64,000 nucleotides of DNA from Cryptomeria japonica (GCF_030272615.1 NC_081406.1:191401891-191465890); one strand, 5' to 3'. Positions 23,852 through 36,065 are shown, counted from the first letter of the stretch. Numbers and translations: made by a program. The notes: generated from the letters alone by a model not told the origin.

Positions 23852-24505
23852 CTTGATGATGACTCAATGAAGAATCCTTGTTTTTGGTAATTGAAGAAAA
23901 GAAGAATGCATCAAAGTAACCGAAAGAAGAGAAAATAGTCAAGACTGCATTACATGTAAAATTAGAACCAAATACATGGATCATTAATTTTGGATGTTCA
24001 AACCATATGACCAGTGACAAAGATGGGTTTATTAATCTCAAGAGATATGATGATGGATCAGTGAATTTTTCTAAAGAAGATGGTGCAGCTATTCGAGGTA
24101 TTAGAAGCATTTCAATTGATGGTAAGCATAAAACTGATGATGTTTATTATGTTGAATGATTAAGACATAGTCTGTTAATTCTTAGTCAGGTGTGTAGAAA
24201 AGGCTATAAAATTTTGTTCAGCAATATTGGATGTGTGATAAAAAAAAGAAAATACTAGTAAAAGGGTTGCAAAAGGGTTTAGAAAAAGTGGAAATGTATA
24301 CTACATCAAGGATAAAAAGAGAAATCAAATATTTTCTAACATAGAGTAATGAATGGTGTTTATTGCACAAAAGGATGGGGCATGCCAATTTTGATAATAT
24401 GATTAAGATTTATAGATCTGAAGCAATTAGAGACTTACCTAGACCTATGAATCCCACTAATATAGTGTGCACAAAATGTCAATTAGGGAAGAAGACAAAG
24501 AGAAG
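23852..24505 (+). pseudogene. copia protease and integrase start (degenerate, truncated)
   Basis: The protease signature near 23,971-24,018 reads W-I-I-N-F-G-C-S-N-H-M-T; the catalytic D-S-G is N-F-G, so the active-site Asp is lost. The integrase zinc region follows at about 24,355-24,500, with H-K-R-M-G-H-A-N-F-D-N and C-x-K-C-Q-L-G-K. The sequence departs from copia at about 24,505. Frameshifts and stops are present. Confidence 0.75.
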
Positions 24506-25280
24506 TGTAATTCCCATGTCTTACCCAAGTGAACATCACTAAAAAGTAGAACTGTTTTTTTTTTTAAAACAACATCATAAAACATAATTATTAAAAAAGA
24601 TGAATATATTACTCACTATAATAATGAATCTAATTTAAAAAACACTCAACCAACAAACCTGTCACTTCATAAGCGAGTTTCTCTTCCCTGTACAATACTT
24701 GGCTTGACCTGCCGCATGTTCCTACATGCATGCCTACACCAGTAGATGCACAATATCAGATATATCAAATGTTAGATACATGACCAACAAGATAAATCAT
24801 ATTATGACTTTAGCTGGATCAATCATATAGAAGCCTACCTTTGAACTCACAAGGGTAAACAGATAACATTAGGAAGGAGTGGCAAGACCAGGAAATATAA
24901 AATAGATAGACCTAAAATCTCGGGGCCAATCTTGGGGCTCATCACAGATGTCCTTGCCTACATGAAAGCACAGAGAATTCATAGTTCGGCTAAAAAATCA
25001 TATAAATATATAATAGAAGGTACGCAACCCTTTCTAGGGCCTCATACCACAAATTAGGGAGGAAAAAAGTGTGGCGCCCTGGTCATAATTAGGACCAAGG
25101 CATGGTGCTCTAGTCCTACCCCAATTTAGGGCTAGGACAAGGTGCCTAGTTGGTGCAAAAATAAAAATGCAATCATACTTGAGCTATATGAACATAACAA
25201 GGTCCCAATCAAGCCTAGGGGCACAAACGCTAAGGTACAGACCCAAATGCGGTCAAAATTGTACATGGGTGCAATTTTAG
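24506..25280. other. Unassigned insert between copia fragment and satellite
   Basis: It begins TGTAATTCCC and ends near GATGCTACA, so it could be an LTR of about 770 bp, but its flanks (AGAAG and ATAAC) do not match. It shares phrases with 16,900-16,990. I see no coding region. Confidence 0.35.
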
Positions 25281-27943
25281 GATGCTACAATAACTTAACC
25301 AATACACGATGTAAATCTTGTATATTGAAAACCCTTAAGTCTCGATATAATTGGCTAATCCAATCTCCAAATTTGTTAAGGCTTTACAATTTTTTACATA
25401 AATATCCATGAAATGTTGAGTTTTAAATTATTAACTAATGAGGTACCTAGTTAGGAAAATTATGATATCCTATAATGTTAAGTAATACATAAGCTAAGCT
25501 AATCTATCATCAACCCTCACAAGCAAAAATTGTTATGCATTGACTTACTATGTTGAATGTAGGTCTAAAATTTATAATAATTGACAACCTTTAAATTCTC
25601 TTAGTATGAATAGACATTGTCAAGGTGGTGATTGAATCATTTAATACTATGAAATCATAAAGGAGAGAAAAACATAAAATGCACATGGAAAAGTTTCTCT
25701 AATAGTGTTGTTTGCATTGGTGATAAGTTCTTAAAAGGTGCATTGTATCAAATTTCAATATGATATGAAAAATTATTTAAGCACAAGTTAATTTCTTTAG
25801 AAATTGTTATCTTTTTCTTTAGATGACATATTAGAGTGGTGAGTGTTTCTCACTAGGGTTTTCTTGAAAGAATTTCTTAAATTTGGTGTTTCTATGCATC
25901 TATGCTCTAAATTGTGTTATTAGCTTTATGTTGTTATCTTATTGTATAGTTAGGTTTGTTACTTTTAATATTGCTCTCTACTTTGAGTTTATTGACACTA
26001 TTATTTTTCTTATATTATGGCCCCAAGCTTTTCAACTTGAAAGGTGTTAAGCAACAATAGGCTAAACAAAATAGTGACTATCGAGGAGTGCAATTTGCTT
26101 ACTAACAACAAAAGATACATTGAACAGAAGGATAATACATTGTCTAATACAAAAAATGAGTCTCAATCAAAAGTAAAAGGGCGAGGTATGGATTATTTTC
26201 CTCTAGATGAATATACTTAAAGTGAAAAAAAGATATTTTAATAGCAATGACCTTTTGAAAATAACTTTGGGAGGATACAAAAGGGCATATGCCATTTCTA
26301 TTTTTTTCTTAATGGGGACCCCAATATTTTCAACTTGAATGGTGTTAAGTAGCAATATGCTAAACACAATAGAGTAACACAAGATAAATTGAGCATAAGA
26401 ATGATACATTTTCATGAGACAAAAAATTAGTGTTGATCAAGAAAGTAGAAGGACAAGGTAGGGATTATTTTCCTCCAGATGAAATTACTTCAAGTGGGAA
26501 AAGGGCATTTTAGTTGCAATAAATATTTGAAAAGAATTATGGGGGAACATAAAAGGGTATTGGAATTTTTATTTTTTTGTTTTGATGGGGGGGCCTCGAG
26601 CTTTTTTACTTGGGTTGTGCTAAGCAATGATAGGTTGAACATGATAGAGACTAGATTTAGGAGTATGGTAAAGTTGTCAAAAAAAAAAAATGAGCATAAA
26701 GACATTGCATTTGCACAAATGACAAAAAATAAGTGTCAAACAAGAAATTGAAGAAATGTATGAATTTTTCTCTTCATCTTCAAGTGGAAAAAAGACATTC
26801 GTAACAATGGCTATTTCAAGAGGATTTTGGAGGAATACAAAACAGGTGTCATTTCTATTTTTTGTTTTAAAAGAGGGCCCCAATATTTTCAACGTGAGTG
26901 AAATTTAAGCAACAATAGACTAAGTCTTTAACTTATACAACAAGGTAAATTGAGCATGTAAAGACAATAAATTTAACCATGGAGTGAAAATAAATTGTTA
27001 CAAAACAAAGTAAAAGGACATGTTATAATTCTTCCTCCTCTCCTATAGGCTATAAAATGACAAATAATGCTAGAAAAAACGCTAACTCAAATATATATAA
27101 TTTCAATCTTTATCTCATTATCCTCTTTTTAACTACTTTCGCCTCATATCAATTATCCTAATGAGAAACAATATATTCTAATTCAATAAAAATAATTAAA
27201 ACCAAGAACAAATAATGATTCTATATATGAATAAAATATCAAGAGAGTTTCATATGTATCCAAATTTTTATGTGTTGAAAGCCTAAACTTATACACATAA
27301 TGTAATCTACTTCCAAGATATTGCATGGTAAGTTGCATATAACCTATTCTTGTTTATGATGTTTAAGGGATATGATCAAATGTTGGGTATCATAACCTTA
27401 GTATGGGATGTAATTAAATTGATCCTAACTTAATTATCTTTGTAACTTAACCAATACATGATGCAAATATTCTATATTGAAAACCCTTAAGCCTCAATAT
27501 ACATTGGCTAAGCCAATCTCAACATTTGTTAAGGTTTTATAATTTTATTTTCTATAAATAACCACAAAAATTTGGGTTTTGATTTACCAAATGAAGTAAC
27601 TAGTTAAGAAAATTATGGTATCCTATATCATTTTGTAACACATAATTTAAGCTAGTATATCTTAAACCCTCACAAGCAACAATAGTTGTGAACTAACTTA
27701 CTATGTTGAATGTGTAAAAATAAAGGTCTAAAATTTAGAATAATTGAAAACCTTTAAATTCTCTTAGTGTGAATAGACATTGTCAAGGTTGTGCTTGAAT
27801 CCTTTACTAATATGAAGTCATAAAGGAGAGAATGCATCAAATGCACAGGGAAAATTTTCTCTATAAGTGTGGTTTGCATTTGGGATAAGTTCTTAAAAAG
27901 GTGCATGCTATCAAATGTCAATATGATGTGAAAAAATATTTAA
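25281..27943. repeat. Higher-order satellite array, left part
   Basis: Tandem array with a long period of about 2.2 kb. A marker block beginning CTTAACCAATACA...GATG occurs at about 25,284 and 27,450. Inside each long unit are degenerate subunits of roughly 270-300 bp, recognisable by GGATTATTTTCCTC, CATTTGCACAAATGAC and AGGGGCCCCAA-type phrases (near 26,190, 26,460, 26,750 and 27,020). The array stops at 27,943 where the LINE is inserted and resumes at 42,004. Small ORFs within it are not conserved between units, so I treat it as non-coding. Confidence 0.75.
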
Positions 27944-28199
27944 GGAGGAGGCTTTGCATCTGATGTGGAAAATGTGTGAGGGTTCGGCTTGGGGCCACCC
28001 CTCTGTGAGTGGAGGAGGTGGTAAGGCCTCCTCCACACCGGTAAGGGCCTTTGCCCTGCCTTGTGTTTCCTTTTTTCTATATTTATTGCCCATTTTATTT
28101 CTTTGTTGTGTTGGGTAGGCCGAGTGTCTATGGGAGATGCTTTGATTGGGTCTTACATTTGACTCAACCCATTCGAATGCCTCCTAGGATGAGGCCAAG

Positions 28200-30133
28200 G
28201 GTTTTATCACCAAATCCTTCAAAGATGGCATTATAGGCTTGGCCTTCCAGGTTCCAGAAGAAGCCAAGTTCATTCTAGTAAGTGCGTCTGAGTCTGAGAG
28301 CGATGGCGGAGGAGGAAGAATATGTAAGAGCCCTTCTTTTCCTTTGCCAAAAATATCTATCTCGCCTAATGATTCGATGGCTAAGGCCATTGATATGGAA
28401 AAATCCAGATTACAAGACATTGTTATTTTCTTTGTGGCATAGATGTAGATAGATGCCTTGCCAGAAAATTCATGGATGATTGGTTTAAAAATGTTTGGAT
28501 AAAAATACTAGGGTTTAATTTTTCTTTCTGTAGAATGATTCAAAAAGGGATTTTTCTTATTTTCTTTAAAGATAATAAATCTTAGGTGGAAGTGGTCGAG
28601 AAACAGTTATGGGTTGTTGGGAAATCCACCTTTAGGGATCTCAAATGGTCCTTTGATGCAGTTAATAAGGAAATTTTGGCTCTGGCATGCCCGCAGTGGA
28701 TTCAAGTTAAGAATGTGCCGCCCATTTTATGGAGTTTTATTCCACAAATTTTGGAACGTATCGATCGAGTTATCAGAATGGACCACTCCTCGAATCTGAT
28801 TCCCCACCTGGATGTTAGAGTTTTAGTCTCCAACAATCCTAGTAGAGACATTCTGAGATTAATTGAAATTAAAATTGGAGAAGAATCTATTTCCTGTTTA
28901 ATTGAAAACCTAGGTGGTATTAATGTGTGCTTCCTATGTAGGAGAGAAGGGAACATTAGGAGGAAATGCCTTATTCTCACTGCCAAGAAAGGAGTCTCAA
29001 AAAACCCCTCCAACCAAGAACCAAAGTCTGGCAAGGTCAACAAAACCCTCCCTTTGTTGTCTTCTGACCCTGTTGATTCTCCCCCATTGTTGAATAATCT
29101 TGATTCTTTAAGAGAGGCCATTAACAAGGCAGTCTCTAACTTCCCTAAGGTTATTCTGAAAGAACTCCTTGTGCTTGATAATTCCTCTGCATTTGGGGCC
29201 TTTAATACCAACCCTCCCCCTTGTTCTTATATCTCGAAAGCTATCTCATAGCTTGAGGAGATGAATCACGATGGCTTCTAGGTGGTGTCTCAGAAAAACA
29301 AGAGGTCTAAGAAAAAGAACGTGCAACAATTAGCACTAGAGAAAATTAGAGCACTAGGACAAGAGATAGCATGCTCTACCATAACCCCCATGGAAGACGA
29401 TGCTCTTGAAGCTCCACCTAAGATGAAATTTGTTGATAATAACAATAAACAGTCTCTGGTTAAATCGATAATTAAATTTTTTGAAGGGCTTGAACGTGAC
29501 ACCAACGAGTTGGGAAGGGTGGAGATTTCTACCCCTCCCCCCAGTAATCCTGCTTCAAATTTGGATTCCAACCAATTTCACATACTTGCAGATAATCCAG
29601 TATTGGCTGAGGATTCGACTACTTGTATTGAATCCTCAGATTCCCTTGGGAAAGGGAGATAAACCCCCCTCCCAACCCATTGATCTCACAATTCCTACCC
29701 CCTCTGAGACTAACAATGTTGTTGTTTCTGACAGTGCCTTTTTTGAGATCATCTCTGCTGACCCAGCAGTTGGCAAAGCTAACCCTAACAATATTCCCAT
29801 GCTCTCCAGTCTTGGCATCTCTGATGCCAATCCCCTTGAGGATGACACCTCAATGGGCATCCATGAATTCGAAGTAGAGGCTGAGTTAACCTCCAATTTC
29901 TCGGGTCACTAGTGGAGATGGAGATCAAGATGGTGAATCATAGGATAAGGAGGCTTCAGATGGAGGGGAAGCTGAGACCGAGGATGACAATAGATCTAAC
30001 AAGCATCTTGGTGTGAAAGAGAGGTAGGCCTAGAGGTTCCAAGAACAAGATCTCTCCCTTGAATAAGCGATTAGACCAAAAATCTAGTATGCCCAAGTGC
30101 TTTAGTAGTTTCAAAACTGCCAAGGAGTCTAAA
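28200..30133 (+). pseudogene. LINE ORF1 (DUF4283-like, CCHC, AT-hook-like motif), degenerate
   Basis: ORF1 proteins of plant L1 elements bind element RNA. The N-terminal part (28,239-28,930) matches the DUF4283 pattern, including W-I-Q-V-K-N-V-P followed by W-S-F-I. A zinc knuckle at about 28,930-28,970 reads C-F-L-C-R-R-E-G-N-I-R-R-K-C; the expected His is Asn. A long low-complexity region rich in Ser and Pro follows (29,000-29,900). R-G-R-P-R-G-S-K-N-K at 30,020-30,049 is an AT-hook-like motif common at the C-terminus of this family. The frame changes several times and contains stops, so it is not expressed as one protein. Confidence 0.78.
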
Positions 30134-30150
30134 TAAGATGTTGGTTTCTA

Positions 30151-30737
30151 ATGAAGTGTATCTCATGGAAAATCTGGGGGTTGGAATCTCCCGATAGGAA
30201 GCACATTGTTAAGAGACTTTTCAGCCATCACAAAGAATTGGATTTTGTCATGCTTCAAGAGGTTAAGGCTACCAACTTCACCCTTGATGTCAACCTCAAT
30301 TTTGTGTAGAGGGATGCATTAAGGATCTGCACAAAGCATGAAAGAGGCAAGGGTGGAGTTGTGATCCTCATCAATACCAAGTGGAAATCATCCATTCTCT
30401 GCTCTAGGATCTCCCCTTGCAATAGAGCCTCTTGGGTTTCCTTGAAAGAGGGTGATTCTACTTTTGTTTTGTGCATAGTGTATGCTCCCAACGACTATAG
30501 AGAGCGTTGATCTAGGGCAATGGTTGTCCTCCCTTCTAGACATCCCCTGGTTTTTGGGAGGAAATTTAAATATGGTAGAACATAAAGATGATAAAATGGG
30601 AGGCATGAATTTAGATTGGAAAGGTGGTCAAAATATTCATTGGGATAGATTGAAAAGCTTAAAGAGATTGTTTGACCCCTTAGAAGGTATGAGATCTACT
30701 CACTAGGGGATTTGGTTTACATGGTGCAACTACTAGA
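30151..30737 (+). pseudogene. LINE ORF2 endonuclease, 5' part (interrupted)
   Basis: The start at ATG 30151 fits the usual ORF2 beginning. The AP-endonuclease-like domain opens S-W-K-I-W-G-L, where the conserved Asn after S-W is Lys. L-Q-E-V-K is intact near 30,251-30,265. Y-A-P-N-D-Y, W-F-L-G-G-N-L-N and G-I-W-F-T-W follow. The domain is cut at 30,737 by the 6.2-kb LTR element and resumes at 36,955. Stops and a frameshift near 30,500 are present. Confidence 0.82.
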
Positions 30738-31635
30738 TGTTGGCAATTGACGCTCATTGGATTCAAATGTTGTCATTGATGGAAACAAGATTATATTGAA
30801 GGCATATACCAGCATTTGGAGGCATGCACCAGTGGATACCGACATTGGAGTACTCAGGGTCATCACTAGCACCGGCATTGGTATCCAGCACTTCAGTGAA
30901 GCTGACATCAGTCTGGGATCTGAAAGGTGTTATTTGTAAAATCATTTTGTAATTATTGTATAAGACTGACATTGAATATCTTTTGTATTGTAAGCCGACA
31001 TAAGGAATATTGTTTATAAATGGTATATAAGTCAATCTGTTAGGTCATTTTGATATATGACAAGGTATAAGAACTGTGTAATGCGAAGGATGTGTATGTA
31101 GGTCATTTGTATGTGAAAGTAATATCATGTTATGATCAGTAGATGGTTTGTAAAGCATTCTTTGAGGAAAGGTGATACCGGTAGAAGGGTTCAAGGTTTA
31201 TGAACTGGTACAGAGCAGAGCTATAACCAAAACTCTTTTTGGCATTGCAAATGCATTTTGTGAGTTCACCATTATTGTTTTATCTCAACATAAGCTCATA
31301 GTTAGTGAGACTCTTTTGTGTTGATCAGTGTGCTCTATCCAATGTGCCTTCCTGCATGTGCAGGCCCCCATGCTATGTAATATCTTTCATATGGCCAGTG
31401 AATTGATATTGTGGGTCACAAATCGCACCTTGGTTTTTCCTCTTTGAGGTTTTCCACATATAAATTCAATGTGTTATGGTGTTTATTCATGTGGTTGGTT
31501 TATTTACTTCATTTTATATGTTTCTTCATTTACCGGTTTATATGTGTATGTTATAAAAGGTTAAAATCTTGTGTTACCGACAAAACATCGATTCACCCCC
31601 CCTCTCAATGTTCTTGGATTCATTGTATTCCAACA
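30738..31635 (+). repeat. 5' LTR of pol-less element
   Basis: 898 bp, TGTTGGCAATTG to GTATTCCAACA. GGTATATAAGTC near 31,021-31,032 is a TATA-like sequence. Relative to the 3' LTR it has an extra stretch of about 20 bp near 30,813, between ACCAG repeats. Confidence 0.9.
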
Positions 31636-31637
31636 AT

Positions 31638-31648
31638 TGGTATCAGAG
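31638..31648 (+). other. Primer binding site of pol-less element
   Basis: TGGTATCAGAG, two bases after the LTR, is identical to the site used by the copia elements in this window. Confidence 0.88.
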
Positions 31649-31709
31649 TCTAGTACCTCGAAGGACGTTTAACAGCTTGAGGAAGATCTTGAAACCGAAA
31701 TCATTGAAC

Positions 31710-32861
31710 ATGGCTATAGAGAAGCAACTTGAAATGGCACTTGAGGATTATGATGCTGAAAGGATGAAGAACCTAAAACTGCAAGATGAATTGAATTCTG
31801 CTAATTAATTCATTCTTGTTCTGCAAGAAAGGTTATCATCTGCTCAAGCTAAGAGAAAGAAAATTTTGCAAAACCAGGATGATGAAGAGAAAAATGCACT
31901 TAAGGAACAATGTCAGAAACTAAGTCAAGCAAACATGCTCATGAAGAATGAAATGCAAGACCTGACTATGAGGATGTCAAAAGATATTGAGGACATAAAG
32001 AAGAAGGAAGAAAATCTTGGTATATCTCTGAAGAACAAATTTGAAGAATGTGGCAGATTGACTCATGAGAATAATCTATTGAGAAATTATTTGGTATAAT
32101 TCTGGAATAATGAACAAGAGCTAGAGAGATAAATAATGACTTTGAGAGATGATCTAACTACTGCAAGTGCGTATAAATAAAAATTCAGGATTAGTGCTGC
32201 ACAGTTGGATGATTTACTGAAAAGACAAAGGCAGAGTGAAGATTCTAGAGGACTTGGATTTGTACAAGGCGAAAGCACTGGTATTGCAAATGAAGATCAG
32301 ACAACCGGTATGCAGAACTCACCAGACCAGAGGAAACTGGTAAGGCAATCTAATGCTTACAAATTCAATGGTAGATGTTTTGTTTGTAATAAATTTGGGC
32401 ACATGGCTAGACAATGTAGAAATAGAGAAAATCAAAACTACAATTCAGTTCCCGGTTAATGCACAAATTGCAATAAATATGGTCATAAGTCAGAAGATTG
32501 CAGAATGAATGTTAAATGTCATGCATGTGGAAATTTTGGACATTTGGCTAATCAATGTCGGTCAAGGAATGACATTGGATATGTCAAAGCAATTCAAAAG
32601 AACAATGTTACATGTTATGCATGCAACAAAATAGGTCATATTGCTAAGTACTGTAGAAGCAAGACTACACCGGTTAGCAATGATAAAGCAAATGAGAAAG
32701 GAAAGAAGAAGGTAGATGAAATACAACAAGATCACACCAAGAGATGGGTTAGAAAATTTGAAGAACCAAGTGGAGATGCAACTACACCGGTAACTGCACC
32801 TGTAACTCCACTGGTAGACCAGAGCATTCCTGCACTGGTAGGAAATTCAATTGGTAACTGA
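31710..32861 (+). pseudogene. Gag-like protein: coiled coil plus four CCHC knuckles (five stops)
   Basis: A single frame from ATG 31710 to the TGA at 32859-32861 (384 codons), interrupted only by TAA stops (31806-31808, 32097-32099, two near 32,130-32,180, and 32457-32459); no frameshift is evident. Each could be a decayed CAA glutamine codon. Codons 1-150 are rich in K, E, L and Q with heptad-like spacing, suggesting a coiled coil. Four C-x2-C-x4-H-x4-C knuckles follow: 32376-32417, 32460-32501, 32517-32558 and 32613-32654, all with every zinc ligand intact. A lysine-rich and Thr/Pro-rich tail ends the frame. Four knuckles is high for a copia gag. The usual UBN2-type N-terminal half is absent. 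Confidence 0.82.
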
Positions 32862-33201
32862 GGCATACGCCTTAGGGGCTGGCAAATTCATTGCAAATCT
32901 TGCATATTCACCAGAAGAGATCTAGAGAGTGGTATTGATCATTGATGGAGGTTTATCTGGCATAAAACTATGAAATTGACATCCAGTAGGGCACATCGCT
33001 AAGCATTTATGACAGTGATGAATTAGGGTTTACTTGCTGATAAAAAGGGAAAACATACTCATTTTCACTCACCCAGCACTCGAGAAAACCATAGCAAAGC
33101 CAAGGTGAATCATAGGCAATCAAGAGTGAGCAAAGGCATTCCAAAGAATTTCCAGAAGTAATCAAAACCCTTCAACCGATGCAACCCATGATGGAAGATC
33201 G
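32862..33201. other. Spacer between gag-like ORF and ORF2 of pol-less element
   Basis: No long frame. Short open stretches in other frames do not match any retroelement domain I know. It may include the decayed 5' end of ORF2 (an ATG occurs at 33189). Confidence 0.45.
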
Positions 33202-35809
33202 ATGAGGGTCAGCACCATCAAAGATACACATGTGAAATTTGCCAGCATGATCATCGGCTACAAGGTAACTCAATCAAGTCGATTGAACTCTGTTGCCAGT
33301 TCTTATATCCATGTTGCATATCAAATGATAAAGATTAATGAAAAGTATGACTTATGTGAATGGTTAAGGAGTGAATTGATGTTAAATATTGGCAAGATCA
33401 AAGGTGTTAAGAAAGGAACTTTCCGATTTGGCAATATTATTGTCTGCTTAATGTTGTACTTCATGAATGAGCTACCGGGTTTGAGAAAGAAACGTTAGGC
33501 TCATGACATACTGGTAGGTATGCAAATCAAAGATGCAATCATCGATCTTGGTAGTAACAGGGATGAGAAGCTTTGGGGATACTTTAAAACTTTGCAAGAA
33601 AACATGAGACTGAGGGAGAGAATCTCCAAACACATTGTGGAGAAATACTCCACTGATGTTTTCTTCATGGTAAAAATAGATGAGATACTAATGGAAGCAG
33701 TGGAACCTAGAACTATATGGGTCACTAAATTGGGTTATGAAGTAGATGACAGCATCTTGGAGCTATATGCTAAAATGTTGATTGATGCTCCTTTGGATGA
33801 TAAGGCTGAACAGTTTGGCACTGCAGAGGAGAAGGCTCTTGAGGTCAAAATTGGTTTCAACAAGAAAAGGAGGAAAAAGAAGATAGAAAAAATGTCTGCA
33901 TTTATTCAGAATGTAATTCATAGGATAGATACAGAACTAGGTTCTGGATCTAAACCGATAGACCAACCGGCAACAACAAGTGCTCTTGAGGTGAAGAGGG
34001 TTGAGACTTTCATTTCTTCTATCACTTTTGACTCTGATCCAGAGGATAATCAACCTCTTGCATTCAAAAGGGTACAAAGGAAGAGAGCTGACAAGCCTCC
34101 AGTAGAAGAGAAGAAGGTGGAACCAAGGAGGAAGCTAATTAGAAAGGTAACAACTACATCCACACCTCTGGCAAAGAAGAGGCAGCCTGCTCCATCCTCT
34201 CCTGCAACCCCCAACAAGAAGAAAAAGAATGTGATAGATGAAGCAATTGAATCTGGTAATGTTACCATCATCCCCCCAATGACGTACATAATTGATAGAT
34301 GAGGTAACTAAAGATGGAATCTTGAAGAATGTGTCAAATTTCTATGAAGATTTAGAGGATAATGAGCAAAATGAAATGGAAGAAGCAATTTTGTTACACA
34401 CACACACACACACACACACGCACATATATATATATAAGAAGGCTTTGGTAGAGATTTTGAAGGAAATTCCTTTATCATTATATAATAAGTTAGATGCAAG
34501 GAGATTAGATGCCATAAGGAGGGACAGAGAAATTAAAGAAGTTGAACTTTTGAGTGTGTGTGGCTCTATAAATAATGAGAAAATGAAAAGGTGTATAGAC
34601 GTTGCAAATAGAACAATCTTTAGCAGCAAAACCCGACAAATAGGCCTAATGATGGGTAGAGTCAATGAGATAATAAATGAGACCAGAGATGGTTGGGCTA
34701 GATTCTTCCAAAAGAATCCTGATTTTCTCACTTCTCAAGAATAATTTTCTAAGGCAACAACTTCCACCATTATGGACAAATCTAAAGGGAAAGGAATTTT
34801 GGGAAGTTCAGATCAAATTTTGAGTGAACCGACAGATAAACCTAAAACTGATGAGAGTGTATAGACTAAATCGGCACAGACTACATTTGTATAGTTTGGG
34901 CAAGGTAATATAGATAATGTACATGATACAGATAATATTGTGAATAATACTCCACCGGCGGTAACAGATCTTGCACCAAGTGGCGAAGCCACCGGTAAAA
35001 AAGAGGATAAGGAAAAGGAGACTGAACCGGCAAAATTTTGGCAATTGACACTTCTCAAGATGAGAAGAAATCAATCACAAAGATGAGTCCCATAGAGCTA
35101 ATGATGATGGCTACTTAAAAGATGATGAAGGAAGGATCTGCAGACAAAGGAATAATAGATCAATCAATAATCATTTTGCATAGATTGATTCTTGATTGTA
35201 TGATTGAAAATGAAGAAATCCCTTCCGAAAAGCTTAAGGCATTGACAGAACACATATCTAAAAACTTCCAATCACTACAGCAGATTTCCAACAAGAAAGC
35301 ACTTGAAAGATTTACTCTGGCCAAGAAAGCCACTTTTGACCAAATTATTGAGAAAGAAAAGAGGAAGGTTGAAGAAAAACTTATACTTATTGAAAATTCT
35401 TTGAAATGGTGTACTAACATCTACAAGGTCTATTGTAATATAGAAATTCTTACAACAAATGTAGATAAGAGGTTAAAGGAGTTACATGAACAAATTGCTA
35501 ATATTGTTAATTATTTTGATGGACTAACTTCACTTGCAACTTCTATTGATGGACAAATTTTGACTTTGGAGAACCAAGTTTTTTCTTTTGAAAAGGAAAG
35601 AGACAAGATCATTCAGAGAGCAAGGAGTCACTAATGGTGTACATAAGAGGGAATGTATGGATATGCTTGTGAAGCCCACACCGGCAGAAGTCACTGAGAA
35701 AGAAACACTTGCACATTTACTGAGTGGAATTGTATCCATATCTAAAACATTCAAAACCGGTTGGGATACCTATGTACAGTTGCTAGAAAAGCTTATCCAA
35801 AAATTTTGA
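33202..35809 (+). pseudogene. Unrecognised ORF2 of the pol-less LTR element (about 870 codons, broken)
   Basis: Open stretches lie end to end: 33,202-33,498 and 33,520-34,302 share one frame with a single TAG between; 34,292-34,744 follows after what looks like a 4-base duplication near 34,295; 35,122-35,634 and 35,588-35,809 follow further indels. The N-terminal third is compact and mixed alpha/beta-like, with a hydrophobic stretch near 33,440 and a D-E-K-L-W-G-Y-F pattern. A basic, Pro/Thr/Lys-rich linker spans 34,060-34,240. The C-terminal third (35,200-35,620) is strongly helical, probably coiled coil. No pol motif is present. It could be an env-like or otherwise captured ORF such as those downstream of pol in some plant LTR elements. 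The N-terminal part faintly recalls plant transposon-associated domains, but I cannot assign a family or function. Confidence 0.6.
34396..34436 (+). repeat. (CA)n(TA)n microsatellite inside ORF2
   Basis: A run of CA units switches to TA units. In the local frame it reads as alternating Thr-His then Ile-Tyr, and the frame stays open through it. Probably an expansion after insertion. Confidence 0.9.
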
Positions 35810-36052
35810 GATTGGTCAAGCTCCAGTAAAGTAACCTGTAATTATTCTTTCAATTCTTTTACCGGTCTTTGGCATTGATGTCAAAGGGGGAGTATATATT
35901 ATGTGAAAAATATGTATATGTATATAATCCTAGGGGGAGGATACTGTTAGAGTATATTGCAGACAGAGTCAATGAGCTCAGGGGGAGCATGTTTCATGTT
36001 TCAATTAAACCGGTAGGGAATCCATTTTTCACATGAGTGTTGCCATCAATGC

Positions 36053-36065
36053 CAAAGGGTGAGAT
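36053..36065 (+). other. Polypurine tract of pol-less element
   Basis: CAAAGGGTGAGAT immediately before the 3' LTR, the same form as in the copia elements apart from one G to T change. Confidence 0.82.

Larger units (their letters stand above)
21746..24505 (+). mobile_element. Truncated copia element: 5' LTR, gag and start of pol
   Basis: A 5' LTR (21746-22878) is followed by a primer site, gag, protease and the beginning of integrase. Homology to copia stops near 24,505 and no 3' LTR is seen. The LTR starts TGTTGGAAGT and ends GGTTCAACA. I could not find a partner for the left flank, so the target duplication is lost or unrecognised. Confidence 0.8.

Noticed and set aside
24506-25276. Solo LTR with TG and CA ends
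   Set aside because: The flanking pentamers AGAAG and ATAAC do not match, and the right edge coincides with the satellite border. Kept only as an unassigned segment.
28702-29211. 169-codon minus-strand ORF
   Set aside because: It is the antisense shadow of LINE ORF1, which carries the real domain motifs on the + strand.
34342-34731. Minus-strand ORF with Cys-Val repeats, possibly a membrane or secreted protein
   Set aside because: The Cys-Val run is the microsatellite read backwards; the + strand frame fits ORF2 of the LTR element.
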